Assembly (NCBI GenBank): GCA_003134755.1
Contig: PLCK01000263.1
Span: 1 to 12,203, forward strand
DNA length: 12,203 nucleotides
Direction of reading: 5' to 3'
From: Actinomycetota bacterium
GTDB taxonomy: Bacteria; Actinomycetota; Actinomycetes; Acidothermales; Acidothermaceae
Position numbers and translations under genes: made by a program. Below, piece after piece: positions 6,845-12,203 of this stretch (position 1 is the first letter of the stretch; the number at the start of each line of letters is the position of its first letter). The notes under the pieces were generated by a model. It saw only the letters and a program-made list of their open reading frames with translations, searched no databases and was not told the origin of the DNA.

Positions 6845-6931
6845 GCAGTGGGTCGACGGCATTGCCCACATCTCGCGGCGCAACCGGCCGCGGCCGCGCT
6901 TGACGATCGATGCTCGTGCCAGGCCGCCACG

Positions 6932-6951
6932 GCTGATGCACCGGCATCAGC
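6932..6951 (+). promoter_or_regulatory. Hairpin just upstream of the pilin ribosome site
   Basis: GCTGATGC and GCATCAGC form a perfect 8-bp stem with loop ACCG, ending 13 nt before the pilin Shine-Dalgarno. In pilus operons such an element could act as an mRNA processing or stabilising structure that raises pilin output; this is inference. Confidence 0.45.
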
Positions 6952-6964
6952 GGGTGTCCTTGAC

Positions 6965-6970
6965 GGAGGG
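6965..6970 (+). promoter_or_regulatory. Strong ribosome binding site of the pilin gene
   Basis: GGAGGG lies 6 nt before the ATG at 6977. It is among the best ribosome sites in the Tad operon and decides the start of the pilin gene against the upstream GTG at 6788. High expression fits a major structural subunit. Confidence 0.8.
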
Positions 6971-6976
6971 TTCGAG

Positions 6977-7267
6977 ATGCGAATGACACACCTGACCACC
7001 CGATCTCGGCGAGCAGTGCGAGATGGGCGAGCAGCTCGAGCTCGGCGGGCTCGCCAACTCCCGCGGGTGCTCGCATTTCTCGGTCGCCGCACGGCGCCCT
7101 GGCGGCGGCTCGCCGGGAGCGACGCTGGCATGTCGACCGCTGAGTACGCGATCGGCACGGTAGCTGCGTGCGCATTCGCGGCGTTGTTGTACAAGGTCGT
7201 CACGAGCACGCAGATCCTCGACCTGCTCACTGGCGTCGTATCCCGCGCCCTTCATGTGCCGTTCTAG
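6977..7267 (+). CDS. Flp-like prepilin, DUF4244 family (Rv3656c-like)
   Basis: A 96-residue predicted major pilin or pseudopilin of the Tad system. The class IV prepilin cleavage motif is DAG|MSTAEY: G51 at -1, E56 at +5 and Y57 at +6. It is followed by the hydrophobic segment AIGTVAACAFAALLY (58-72) and a short C-terminal part ending VPF, so the mature peptide is about 45 residues. The leader is 51 residues with 15 arginines, longer than the short leaders usual for Flp pilins. The start is set by GGAGGG 6 nt upstream; an ATG at 6983 is an alternative. No other start with a ribosome site would shorten the leader. The prepilin peptidase needed for cleavage is not in the window. The end overlaps the next gene by 14 bp. 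Confidence 0.9.
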   Translation: MRMTHLTTRSRRAVRDGRAARARRARQLPRVLAFLGRRTAPWRRLAGSDAGMSTAEYAIGTVAACAFAALLYKVVTSTQILDLLTGVVSRALHVPF

Positions 7268-7661
7268 GTGTCGCGCACCAAACCTCGTCGTCCATGGTGA
7301 GGAGCCGGCCGCCGATACGGCCGGCTATGTGACAGCCGAGACAGCGATGGTGCTCCCTGTGTTGGCCGTACTCCTTGCCGTCGCAATGTGGGCGGTCGCA
7401 GTGAGCAGTGCGCAACTGCGTTGCGTCGACGCCGCACGCGATGGAGCCCGCGCCGCGGCACGAGGTGAGTCCGACGCCGCCGCGTCGGGTGCCGCGCGCA
7501 GTGCGGCACCGACGGGAGCAATCGTCGAGCTGCGTCATCAAGGCAGCCTCGTGGTTGTCGTGGTGACCGCGCGGGTTGGAAAGGGGCTGGGTCCGCTGTC
7601 GGCGATCCCCGCACCCGTTGCCGCCGCCACCGCAGTTGCTGAGTCGGAAGGAACGTCATGA
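7254..7661 (+). CDS. TadE-like minor pilin or pseudopilin (Rv3655c-like)
   Basis: A 135-residue protein with a prepilin-like site AG|YVTAET (G24 at -1, E29 at +5) and a membrane segment MVLPVLAVLLAVAMWAVAV (32-50). The motif CVDAARDGARAAARGE (57-72), typical of TadE proteins, follows. The remaining part would lie outside the membrane. TadE/TadF proteins are thought to join or prime Flp pili. The ATG at 7254 is the only in-frame start before the cleavage glycine; a GTG at 7329 would remove the glycine and is rejected. There is no clear Shine-Dalgarno, and the 14-bp overlap with the pilin gene suggests coupled translation. It overlaps the next gene by 4 bp (ATGA). Confidence 0.87.
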   Translation: MCRSRCRAPNLVVHGEEPAADTAGYVTAETAMVLPVLAVLLAVAMWAVAVSSAQLRCVDAARDGARAAARGESDAAASGAARSAAPTGAIVELRHQGSLVVVVVTARVGKGLGPLSAIPAPVAAATAVAESEGTS

Positions 7662-8089
7662 AACAGGAGGCGGCGGGCGGAGGAGCGAGCGATGGCGACT
7701 GCTCCGATTCATTCGGCGATCACGGATCGGCAGCGCTGTGGTCGCTCGCGCTGGCCATGGTTCTGTGGGTGTTCGCGTGCGCCGTCATCATGGCCGGCGT
7801 CGCAGTTTCCGGGCGGCACCGCGCGGCGACCGCAGCCGACCTGGCGGCACTATCGGGCGCCTCGGCCGCGGCGAGGATCCAGCTGTCAGGTGCCGCGCCG
7901 AATGCGACCGCGGCATGCGCCGCGGCCCGCGCGACAGCCGCGGCGAACGACGCCGCCCTCGACAGCTGCGATGTCGTCGGCACGATCGTCACCGTCACGA
8001 CAACCGTCACTCTGGCGGGGCTGGGTCACCTTTTCGGTCACCTCGGTCCGGTTTTGGTAAGTGCCCGGGCCCGAGCTGGTCCGACGTGA
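7658..8089 (+). CDS. 'Helicase/secretion neighbourhood' TadE-like protein (Rv3654c-like)
   Basis: A 143-residue protein with one N-terminal membrane helix (about 25-50) after a hydrophilic leader ending DHGSAALW. The leader has a glycine at the expected cleavage position, but position +5 is Trp, not Glu. RHRAATAADLAALSGA (53-68) after the helix is the family signature. Two cysteines (C87 and C104) in the external part could form a disulphide. The start ATG overlaps the previous stop and has GGAAGGA 5 nt upstream. It is the last gene of the Tad operon. Its final 52 bp overlap the 3' end of the oppositely oriented helicase gene. Role: probably a minor pseudopilin or anchor; unproven. Confidence 0.88.
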   Translation: MKQEAAGGGASDGDCSDSFGDHGSAALWSLALAMVLWVFACAVIMAGVAVSGRHRAATAADLAALSGASAAARIQLSGAAPNATAACAAARATAAANDAALDSCDVVGTIVTVTTTVTLAGLGHLFGHLGPVLVSARARAGPT

Positions 8090-10572
8090 CCGGGTGTAGC
8101 GGGAATCGTGGCGGGCAGATCCACCCGGTCTGCGTTTGCGCCTCCCACCTCGGGAATCGTGAGCTTTGCCGCGCTGGCCGGCGAGGCGTCGGCAGGTTCA
8201 ACCGGAGCGCCAGCGAGCAACGTGTCGAGAAGCCTGATCGCGCCGGTCTTGTCGAGCGGCTCGTTGCCGTTGCCGCACTTCGGCGATTGCACGCACGAAG
8301 GGCAGCCCGATTCACATGCACACGCCTCGATCGCTGCACGCGTTGCGGTGAGCCAGGTCGAGGCGGCTTGGTAGCCGCGTTCCGCGAAGCCGGCGCCACC
8401 CGGGTAGCCGTCATAGACGACAACCGTCAGCCGACCGGTGTCTTGATGCAGGGCGGTAGAGACCCCGCCGATATCCCAACGATCGCAGGTGGCGACGAGG
8501 GGCAGCAGGCCTATCGACGCATGTTCCGCCGCGTGTGCAGCGCCCGGAAGGTCGGCCCAGCAGAGGCCGGCGGCTGTGAGTTGCTGTTCGCCGACGGTCC
8601 ACCACACCGCCCGCGTCGACAGTTGGCGGGGCGGCAGGTCGAGCGGCTGCTCTCCGAGGATTTCACCGCTGGCCAGCCTCCGACGCAGGAACGACACCAC
8701 CTGTGTCGTCACGTCGACCGACCCGAAGCTGATGTCCGCAGCTCCCCAGTTCACGGTTTGCGACGTTCCGGTGATCCTGATGTCGGTGACGTCGCGAGCT
8801 GTCGTGAAGTAGTCGACGTCGGCGGGCGCCACCAGCACGACTCCGTCGGCATCGTCGAAGTCGCTCACCAAGTAGGTCTCGCCCTGGTGGACATAGACGG
8901 CGCCGGTGTGCACGGTCGAATGAGCCGAGCCCGCGTTCGCCGTCCCGAGCAACTGCCCGGTCGCCTCGTCGATGATGCGCACCGGCAGCCCACCCGTGCC
9001 CCTGATGTCGGCGAGTTCGCAGGCCCGCTCGCGCTTTGTCCAGAACCAGCCGTTCGGCCGGGCCCGCAGCATTCCGCGCGACACCAGGTCGGTCACGACC
9101 CCGGCCGCGGTAGGTCCGAACATGACGAGGTCATCAGGTGACAACGGCAACTCGCTTGCCGCCGCGCATAGGTGCGGTCCGAGCACGTAAGGATTGTCAG
9201 GATCGAACACGGCTGCCTCGACCGGCCGCCCGAACAGCGCTTCTGGATGATGCACCAGGTAGGTGTCGAGCGGGTCGTCGCGGGCGACGAGTACGGCGAT
9301 CGACTCCTGTCCATCGCGCCCCGCCCGGCCGGCCTGTTGCCACATCGAGGCCCGCGTACCCGGAAAGCCGGCCAGCAGCACGGCGTCGAGGCCCGAGACG
9401 TCTACGCCGAGTTCGAGCGCAGTCGTGGCCGCAAGGCCGAGGATCGAGCCACGGCGCAATGCACGTTCGAGGGCCCGGCGTTCTTCGGGCAGGTAGCCGG
9501 CCCGATAGGCCGCAACCCGGTGGGCAAGTTCGGGCGCGACCTCATGGAGCGACCGTCTGGTTGCGAGGGCAACTGCCTCGGCGCCGCGTCTCGATCGAAC
9601 GAAGGCGACCGCGCGCACGCCCGCGACGACCAGGTCGGCCAGCAAGTCTGCGGTCTCCGCAACCGTCGACCGCCGAACCGGCGCATCGTTCTCGCCGCGA
9701 TGGAGGCCGACCTCCATGAGTGGCGGCTCCCACAGCACGAACTTCGACGCGCCGCGCGGCGACGCGTCGTCGGTCACGGTCGCCACGTCAAGACCTATCA
9801 ACCGGGACGCCGACACCGCCGGTTCCGACACCGTCGCTGACGCGAGCACGAAGACGGGGAACGAACCGTACTGCGCGGCGACTCGGCGCAGCCGGCGGAT
9901 CACATGTGCGACGTGCGACCCGAACACACCGCGGTATCCGTGACATTCGTCGATCACGACGTAGCGAAGGCCACGCATGAATGCCGCCCATTGCCGATGC
10001 GACGGCAACATCGACCGGTGCACCAGATCGGGGTTCGCGAGCACCAGGTTGGCGTGCGTCCGGATCCAGGCGCGCTCGTCGTAGGGAGTATCGCCGTCGT
10101 ACGTGGCAGCCCGGACGCCCGCGAGACCGAGCTCCTCGAGCGCGCGCAACTGGTCGGCCGCCAGGGCCTTGGTGGGGGACAGATAGAGCGCGGTCGCGGG
10201 ATCGAACGGGCCGCCACCCGATCGTCCGCCGACAAGAGCATCGAGGACCGGCAGTTGATAGGCGAGCGACTTCCCGGACGCCGTCCCTGTCGCGATCACT
10301 ACGCAGTGGCCGGACCGGGCGAGTTCGGCCGCGGCCACCTGGTGCTCCCAGGGACGGCCGATGCCGAGTCGCCCATACGCCTCGACGATCTCGGTGTCGA
10401 CCCACGAGGGCCAGTCCGCCGCCGTGGCGGAGCGGGCGGGTATCAGTTCGACGTGAACTGCGCGCTCGCGGCGGCCGGGTGCCCGCAGCAGCCGGTCGAG
10501 GGCATCCTCGGTCGACGCCGTTCGGCTCTTCGATTCCGCCGACGCGCGCCTGGAGTCATTGTCAACGGGCAC
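8038..10572 (-). CDS. DEAH-box superfamily 2 helicase with DUF1998-like C-terminus (MrfA/YprA type)
   Basis: About 844 residues from a GTG at 10572. RecA domain 1 has a Q-motif-like region YGRLGIGRPWEHQ, Walker A ATGTASGKS (K101), motif II DECH (208-211) and motif III SAT (245-247). Domain 2 has motif VI QQAGRAGRDG (412-421). The C-terminal domain carries DGYPGGAGFAERGY and the Cys cluster CACESGCPSCVQSPKC (751-766), with spacing C-x3-C-x2-C-x5-C that probably binds a metal. This fits MrfA/YprA of Bacillus, a mitomycin-repair helicase, and the mycobacterial homologues described as 3'-5' translocases. The family is defined by its linkage to Tad genes. The start is uncertain: in-frame GTG 10698, ATG 10680 and GTG 10665 exist, but the extra 42 residues look non-coding and overlap the bldG leader. 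No clear Shine-Dalgarno was found. Confidence 0.94.
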   Translation of the reverse strand: MPVDNDSRRASAESKSRTASTEDALDRLLRAPGRRERAVHVELIPARSATAADWPSWVDTEIVEAYGRLGIGRPWEHQVAAAELARSGHCVVIATGTASGKSLAYQLPVLDALVGGRSGGGPFDPATALYLSPTKALAADQLRALEELGLAGVRAATYDGDTPYDERAWIRTHANLVLANPDLVHRSMLPSHRQWAAFMRGLRYVVIDECHGYRGVFGSHVAHVIRRLRRVAAQYGSFPVFVLASATVSEPAVSASRLIGLDVATVTDDASPRGASKFVLWEPPLMEVGLHRGENDAPVRRSTVAETADLLADLVVAGVRAVAFVRSRRGAEAVALATRRSLHEVAPELAHRVAAYRAGYLPEERRALERALRRGSILGLAATTALELGVDVSGLDAVLLAGFPGTRASMWQQAGRAGRDGQESIAVLVARDDPLDTYLVHHPEALFGRPVEAAVFDPDNPYVLGPHLCAAASELPLSPDDLVMFGPTAAGVVTDLVSRGMLRARPNGWFWTKRERACELADIRGTGGLPVRIIDEATGQLLGTANAGSAHSTVHTGAVYVHQGETYLVSDFDDADGVVLVAPADVDYFTTARDVTDIRITGTSQTVNWGAADISFGSVDVTTQVVSFLRRRLASGEILGEQPLDLPPRQLSTRAVWWTVGEQQLTAAGLCWADLPGAAHAAEHASIGLLPLVATCDRWDIGGVSTALHQDTGRLTVVVYDGYPGGAGFAERGYQAASTWLTATRAAIEACACESGCPSCVQSPKCGNGNEPLDKTGAIRLLDTLLAGAPVEPADASPASAAKLTIPEVGGANADRVDLPATIPATPGHVGPARARALTKTGPR
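8088..8130 (+). terminator. Inverted repeat at the end of the Tad operon, possible terminator
   Basis: GACCGGGTG (8088-8096), beginning in the stop codon, pairs perfectly with CACCCGGTC (8122-8130) across a 25-nt loop; TGCGTTTGCG follows. The large loop and weak T-content make it a doubtful terminator, but no better one lies after the operon, and it sits inside the helicase coding sequence. Confidence 0.3.
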
Positions 10573-10608
10573 CTCGCCAAGTCTGGCACCGCCCGACGAC
10601 GGTCGGCG

Positions 10609-10636
10609 TTCAGACAGGCGGTCCGCGTGGTTAGAT
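10609..10636 (+). promoter_or_regulatory. Candidate bldG promoter
   Basis: TTCAGA (10609-10614) and TTAGAT (10631-10636) are spaced by 16 bp, which would give a leader of about 80 nt before bldG. Both boxes are imperfect. The leader would include GGGGTA (10648-10653) and a small AGGGC/GCCCT hairpin. It fits only if the helicase starts at the downstream GTG. Confidence 0.3.
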
Positions 10637-10724
10637 GCGTCCGTGGAGGGGTAGCAGGGCTGCACGCCCTTCAAGGTCATTGACTCGTGTGCCCGCACCG
10701 GGGTTCCGAAGCTGGAGGAACGCA

Positions 10725-11066
10725 GTGGATCTGTCCTTGTCGACCCGGTCCGAGGGGGACCGTACGGTCGTTGTCGTCGGCGGCGAAATCGACGTCTACA
10801 CGGCGCCGAAGTTGCGTGAGCAGCTCATCGATCTGGTGTCCGCAGGCAACTACCACATCGTTGTCGACATGGAGAACGTCGAGTTTCTGGACTCGACCGG
10901 CCTCGGCGTCCTGGTCGGTGGCCTGAAGCGGGTGCGCGCGCATGATGGCTCGCTGCGCCTCGTATGCACCCAGGAACGCATCTTGAAGATCTTCCGGATC
11001 ACGGGCCTGACCAAGGTCTTCCCGATCCACAGTTCGGTCGACGAGGCCATCGCAGCAACGGACTGA
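10725..11066 (+). CDS. bldG: STAS-domain anti-sigma factor antagonist BldG
   Basis: A 113-residue single STAS domain. In Streptomyces BldG controls aerial growth and antibiotic production by partner switching: when unphosphorylated it binds anti-sigma factors and frees their sigma factors. The sequence, including [16 protein letters not shown] and [18 protein letters not shown], matches my recollection of Streptomyces BldG almost residue for residue, and the length is the same. [13 protein letters not shown] holds the phosphorylatable serine at position 57. The GTG at 10725 is chosen because GGAGGA (10714-10719) lies 5 nt upstream and translation begins VDLSLSTR; the longer frame from 10635 has no ribosome site. 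The anti-sigma gene follows after 15 bp, as in Streptomyces, so the two are probably co-transcribed. Confidence 0.96.
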   Translation: MDLSLSTRSEGDRTVVVVGGEIDVYTAPKLREQLIDLVSAGNYHIVVDMENVEFLDSTGLGVLVGGLKRVRAHDGSLRLVCTQERILKIFRITGLTKVFPIHSSVDEAIAATD

Positions 11067-11081
11067 GCGGCTTCCCTCCCT

Positions 11082-11693
11082 GTGGCTACCGTGACGGTGT
11101 CGTTTACCGCATTGCCCGCGCACGTCCGCACCGCCCGCTTCATCGTCGCGTCCGTCGCTCGACGGGCCGGCGTGGCCGAGAGCATCCTCGACGAGATCCG
11201 CCTCGCGGTCAGTGAAGCGTGCTCCCTTGCGGTCCGGTTCCATCTGGTGCACGCGCCCGCATCGCCGGTCGAACTGCGCCTCACCGAGTCCGTAGACCAG
11301 TTCTCGGTCCAGGTGGCCGACGCGGTTGGGCGTTCAGCGCCCGAGGGTGGCGACCTGACCCTCGACCTCACCGACGACGAGCTCGGGCTCGAGGCGTTCG
11401 AGGCGCGTACGGCACTCAACACCGTCGGGACGGCGTCCAGCTCGGCAGTGGGCTCGGCGTCGAGCGCGAACGGCAACGCCTCGCAGGGTGGCCGGACGCC
11501 GGCGTTCGACGGCGACGATCCGGCGAGCACCGCCGATCTGCGCGGGCACGAGCGCATTGGTCTTGCTGTCATCAGCGGGCTCGTCGACGACGTCACCGTC
11601 GAATACCTCGACCGCGGGTCGGTCGTCACCATGACCTGGCCGATCGCGGTCGACGAGGCTGGCGTACGGTCGAGCGGCAGCGGAGCGCATTGA
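11082..11693 (+). CDS. Anti-sigma factor homologue, HATPase (RsbW/SpoIIAB-like), partner of BldG
   Basis: A 203-residue protein of the GHKL serine-kinase type anti-sigma family, equivalent in position to the gene after bldG in Streptomyces. The N-terminal part includes PAHVRTARFIVASVARRAG (12-30), the N-box helix ILDEIRLAVSEACSLAV (35-51) and a degenerate G1 region VADAVGRSAP (78-87). The G2-like stretch ERIGLAVISGLVDDVTVEYL (157-176) comes much later. The usual N-box asparagine is Leu (L49) and the DxGxG box is not recognisable, so kinase activity is questionable. A low-complexity Ser/Ala/Gly/Asp segment (about 108-152) separates the two halves and was probably inserted into a loop. Start GTG 11082 (MATVTVSF) lacks a good ribosome site and follows the bldG stop by 15 bp. 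It probably binds a sigma factor and BldG. Confidence 0.88.
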   Translation: MATVTVSFTALPAHVRTARFIVASVARRAGVAESILDEIRLAVSEACSLAVRFHLVHAPASPVELRLTESVDQFSVQVADAVGRSAPEGGDLTLDLTDDELGLEAFEARTALNTVGTASSSAVGSASSANGNASQGGRTPAFDGDDPASTADLRGHERIGLAVISGLVDDVTVEYLDRGSVVTMTWPIAVDEAGVRSSGSGAH

Positions 11694-11819
11694 GGCTCGA
11701 GGGCATAGCGCGGGGGCGGTCGTGACCGCCGACGTGAGATGGGCCACAGGCCCTGCCGGTCGAGGTTTCGGCTGCAATAGACTCCCGCATCCGCTTTGAA
11801 ATGATCGGACCTTTCGGCT

Positions 11820-11839
11820 CCCCCGCTACCCCGCGGGGG
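11820..11839 (+). promoter_or_regulatory. Hairpin in the bldG operon–hppA gap (terminator or hppA leader element)
   Basis: CCCCCGC and GCGGGGG pair over loop TACCCC; TCCGTAAGAATC follows, with no T-run. It lies 127 bp after the anti-sigma stop and 52 bp before hppA. A TANNNT box, TAGACT (11778-11783), upstream could start an hppA transcript whose leader would contain this hairpin. A second palindrome, GGCGGTC/GACCGCC (11715-11730), is closer to the anti-sigma gene and is another terminator candidate. Confidence 0.4.
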
Positions 11840-11891
11840 TCCGTAAGAATCTCGCTCACTGCAACGGCGCAGTGGCGGTCGAGGAGGACAC

Positions 11892-12203
11892 ATGCCCGGG
11901 CTGCACCTCGCGAGCGCGTCCGACGTCGGGGCGGTCACCCGCGTATCGGGCGGCGACTACACCTGGGTCTGGATCGTCACCGTTGTCTCCCTTCTCGCTC
12001 TCGGGGTCGCCCTCGTGCTCGTCCGCGAGGTTCTGAGCGCCGACCAGGGCACCGACAACATGAAGCGGATCGCGGGCGCGGTCCAAGAAGGCGCGAGCGC
12101 CTACTTGAAGCGTCAGTTCCGGACGCTCGGCGTCTTCGCCGTGATCGTGTTCTTCCTACTGCTCTTGCTGCCGGCCGATTCGGGCACGCAGCGGATCGGC
12201 CGG
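11892..12203 (+). CDS. hppA: Membrane-bound proton-translocating pyrophosphatase, N-terminus (cut by window edge)
   Basis: The first 104 residues of a polytopic H+-pyrophosphatase that hydrolyses PPi to pump protons across the cytoplasmic membrane. The first helix, WVWIVTVVSLLALGVALVLV (about 25-44), is followed by REVLSADQGTDNMKRIAGAV and QEGASAYLKRQFRTL, the conserved N-terminal loop of this family (known as GA.AI.EGA..YL..Q). A second helix, VFAVIVFFLLLLLPA, comes next. The ATG is preceded by GAGGAGGA with 3-4 nt spacing. The catalytic loops and the residue that separates K+-dependent from K+-independent forms lie outside the window. It is downstream of and codirectional with the bldG operon but has a 198-bp gap, so it probably has its own promoter. 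Confidence 0.95.
   Translation, partial: MPGLHLASASDVGAVTRVSGGDYTWVWIVTVVSLLALGVALVLVREVLSADQGTDNMKRIAGAVQEGASAYLKRQFRTLGVFAVIVFFLLLLLPADSGTQRIGR

Noticed and set aside
6788..6976. N-terminal extension of the pilin by 63 residues from a GTG at 6788
   Set aside because: There is no ribosome site at 6788, while GGAGGG sits ideally before the ATG at 6977; the extension is mostly tandem-repeat sequence.
5896..7230. A 444-codon leftward open frame spanning tadC and the pilin
   Set aside because: Arg/Ser/Thr-rich shadow frame; tadC and the pilin on the + strand explain the DNA.
8100..8161. Direct repeat CGGGAATCGTG at 8100 and 8151
   Set aside because: Both lie in helicase coding sequence and encode similar TIP residues; two copies alone carry little weight.
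7576..9141. A 521-codon rightward open frame
   Set aside because: It starts inside the TadE-like genes and continues antisense to the helicase; no domain is recognisable.
10573..10698. N-terminal extension of the helicase by 42 residues
   Set aside because: The translation looks non-coding, it has no ribosome site, and it would fill the promoter region of bldG; it cannot be fully excluded.
10850..11938. A 362-codon leftward open frame opposite bldG and the anti-sigma gene
   Set aside because: Ser/Arg/Thr-rich shadow; the + strand genes are clear homologues.

Overview
The window is high-GC DNA with actinobacterial gene order and gene families, so the source is very probably a member of the Actinomycetes. 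The conserved neighbourhood acs – HAD phosphatase – 6C small RNA – ssd/CpaE-like – tadA-tadB-tadC – Flp-like pilin – TadE-like proteins – DEAH helicase – bldG – anti-sigma factor – hppA matches what is known from Streptomyces; the first part also matches Mycobacterium. The genus cannot be read from the sequence. No mobile element, CRISPR array, tRNA or rRNA was seen.

Layout. On the left, two leftward genes: the N-terminal two thirds of acetyl-CoA synthetase (1-1250, cut by the window edge) and a membrane-anchored HAD-IB phosphatase (1659-2471). They are separated by about 400 bp that holds several perfect hairpins and no gene. The divergent gap 2472-2894 carries a 6C small RNA on the + strand: two stem-loops with seven-C runs in both loops, a U-rich tail and a plausible promoter. 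From 2895 to 8089 there is a tightly packed rightward operon. It contains a CpaE/MinD-like protein (ssd), the Tad ATPase (tadA), two GspF-type membrane platform proteins (tadB, tadC), a DUF4244/Flp-type prepilin, and two TadE-like minor pilin or pseudopilin proteins. Most junctions overlap by 4-14 bp; the exception is a 193-bp spacer before the pilin that holds 15-bp tandem repeats and a hairpin.

The operon runs tail-to-tail into, and overlaps by 52 bp, a leftward DEAH-box helicase with a C-terminal DUF1998-like Cys cluster (MrfA/YprA type, the 'helicase/secretion neighbourhood' helicase). Divergent from it, rightward, are bldG (STAS anti-sigma factor antagonist), its partner anti-sigma ATPase homologue, and the start of a membrane proton-pumping pyrophosphatase (hppA, cut by the right edge).

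How it fits together. The Tad genes encode a minimal inner-membrane machine for making a Flp-like pilus or pseudopilus: a motor ATPase, a two-part platform, a pilin and pseudopilins, plus a CpaE-like localisation protein. No prepilin peptidase and no secretin or CpaB is in the window. Conserved linkage of a repair-type helicase to this machine is known but unexplained; a link to DNA uptake is one testable idea. bldG and the anti-sigma gene form a partner-switching pair. The most interesting points are the 6C RNA and its possible pairing with G-rich sites in the neighbouring genes, the P-loop without lysine in ssd, the missing N-box asparagine in the anti-sigma factor, the tandem repeats in and after tadC, and the long arginine-rich pilin leader.
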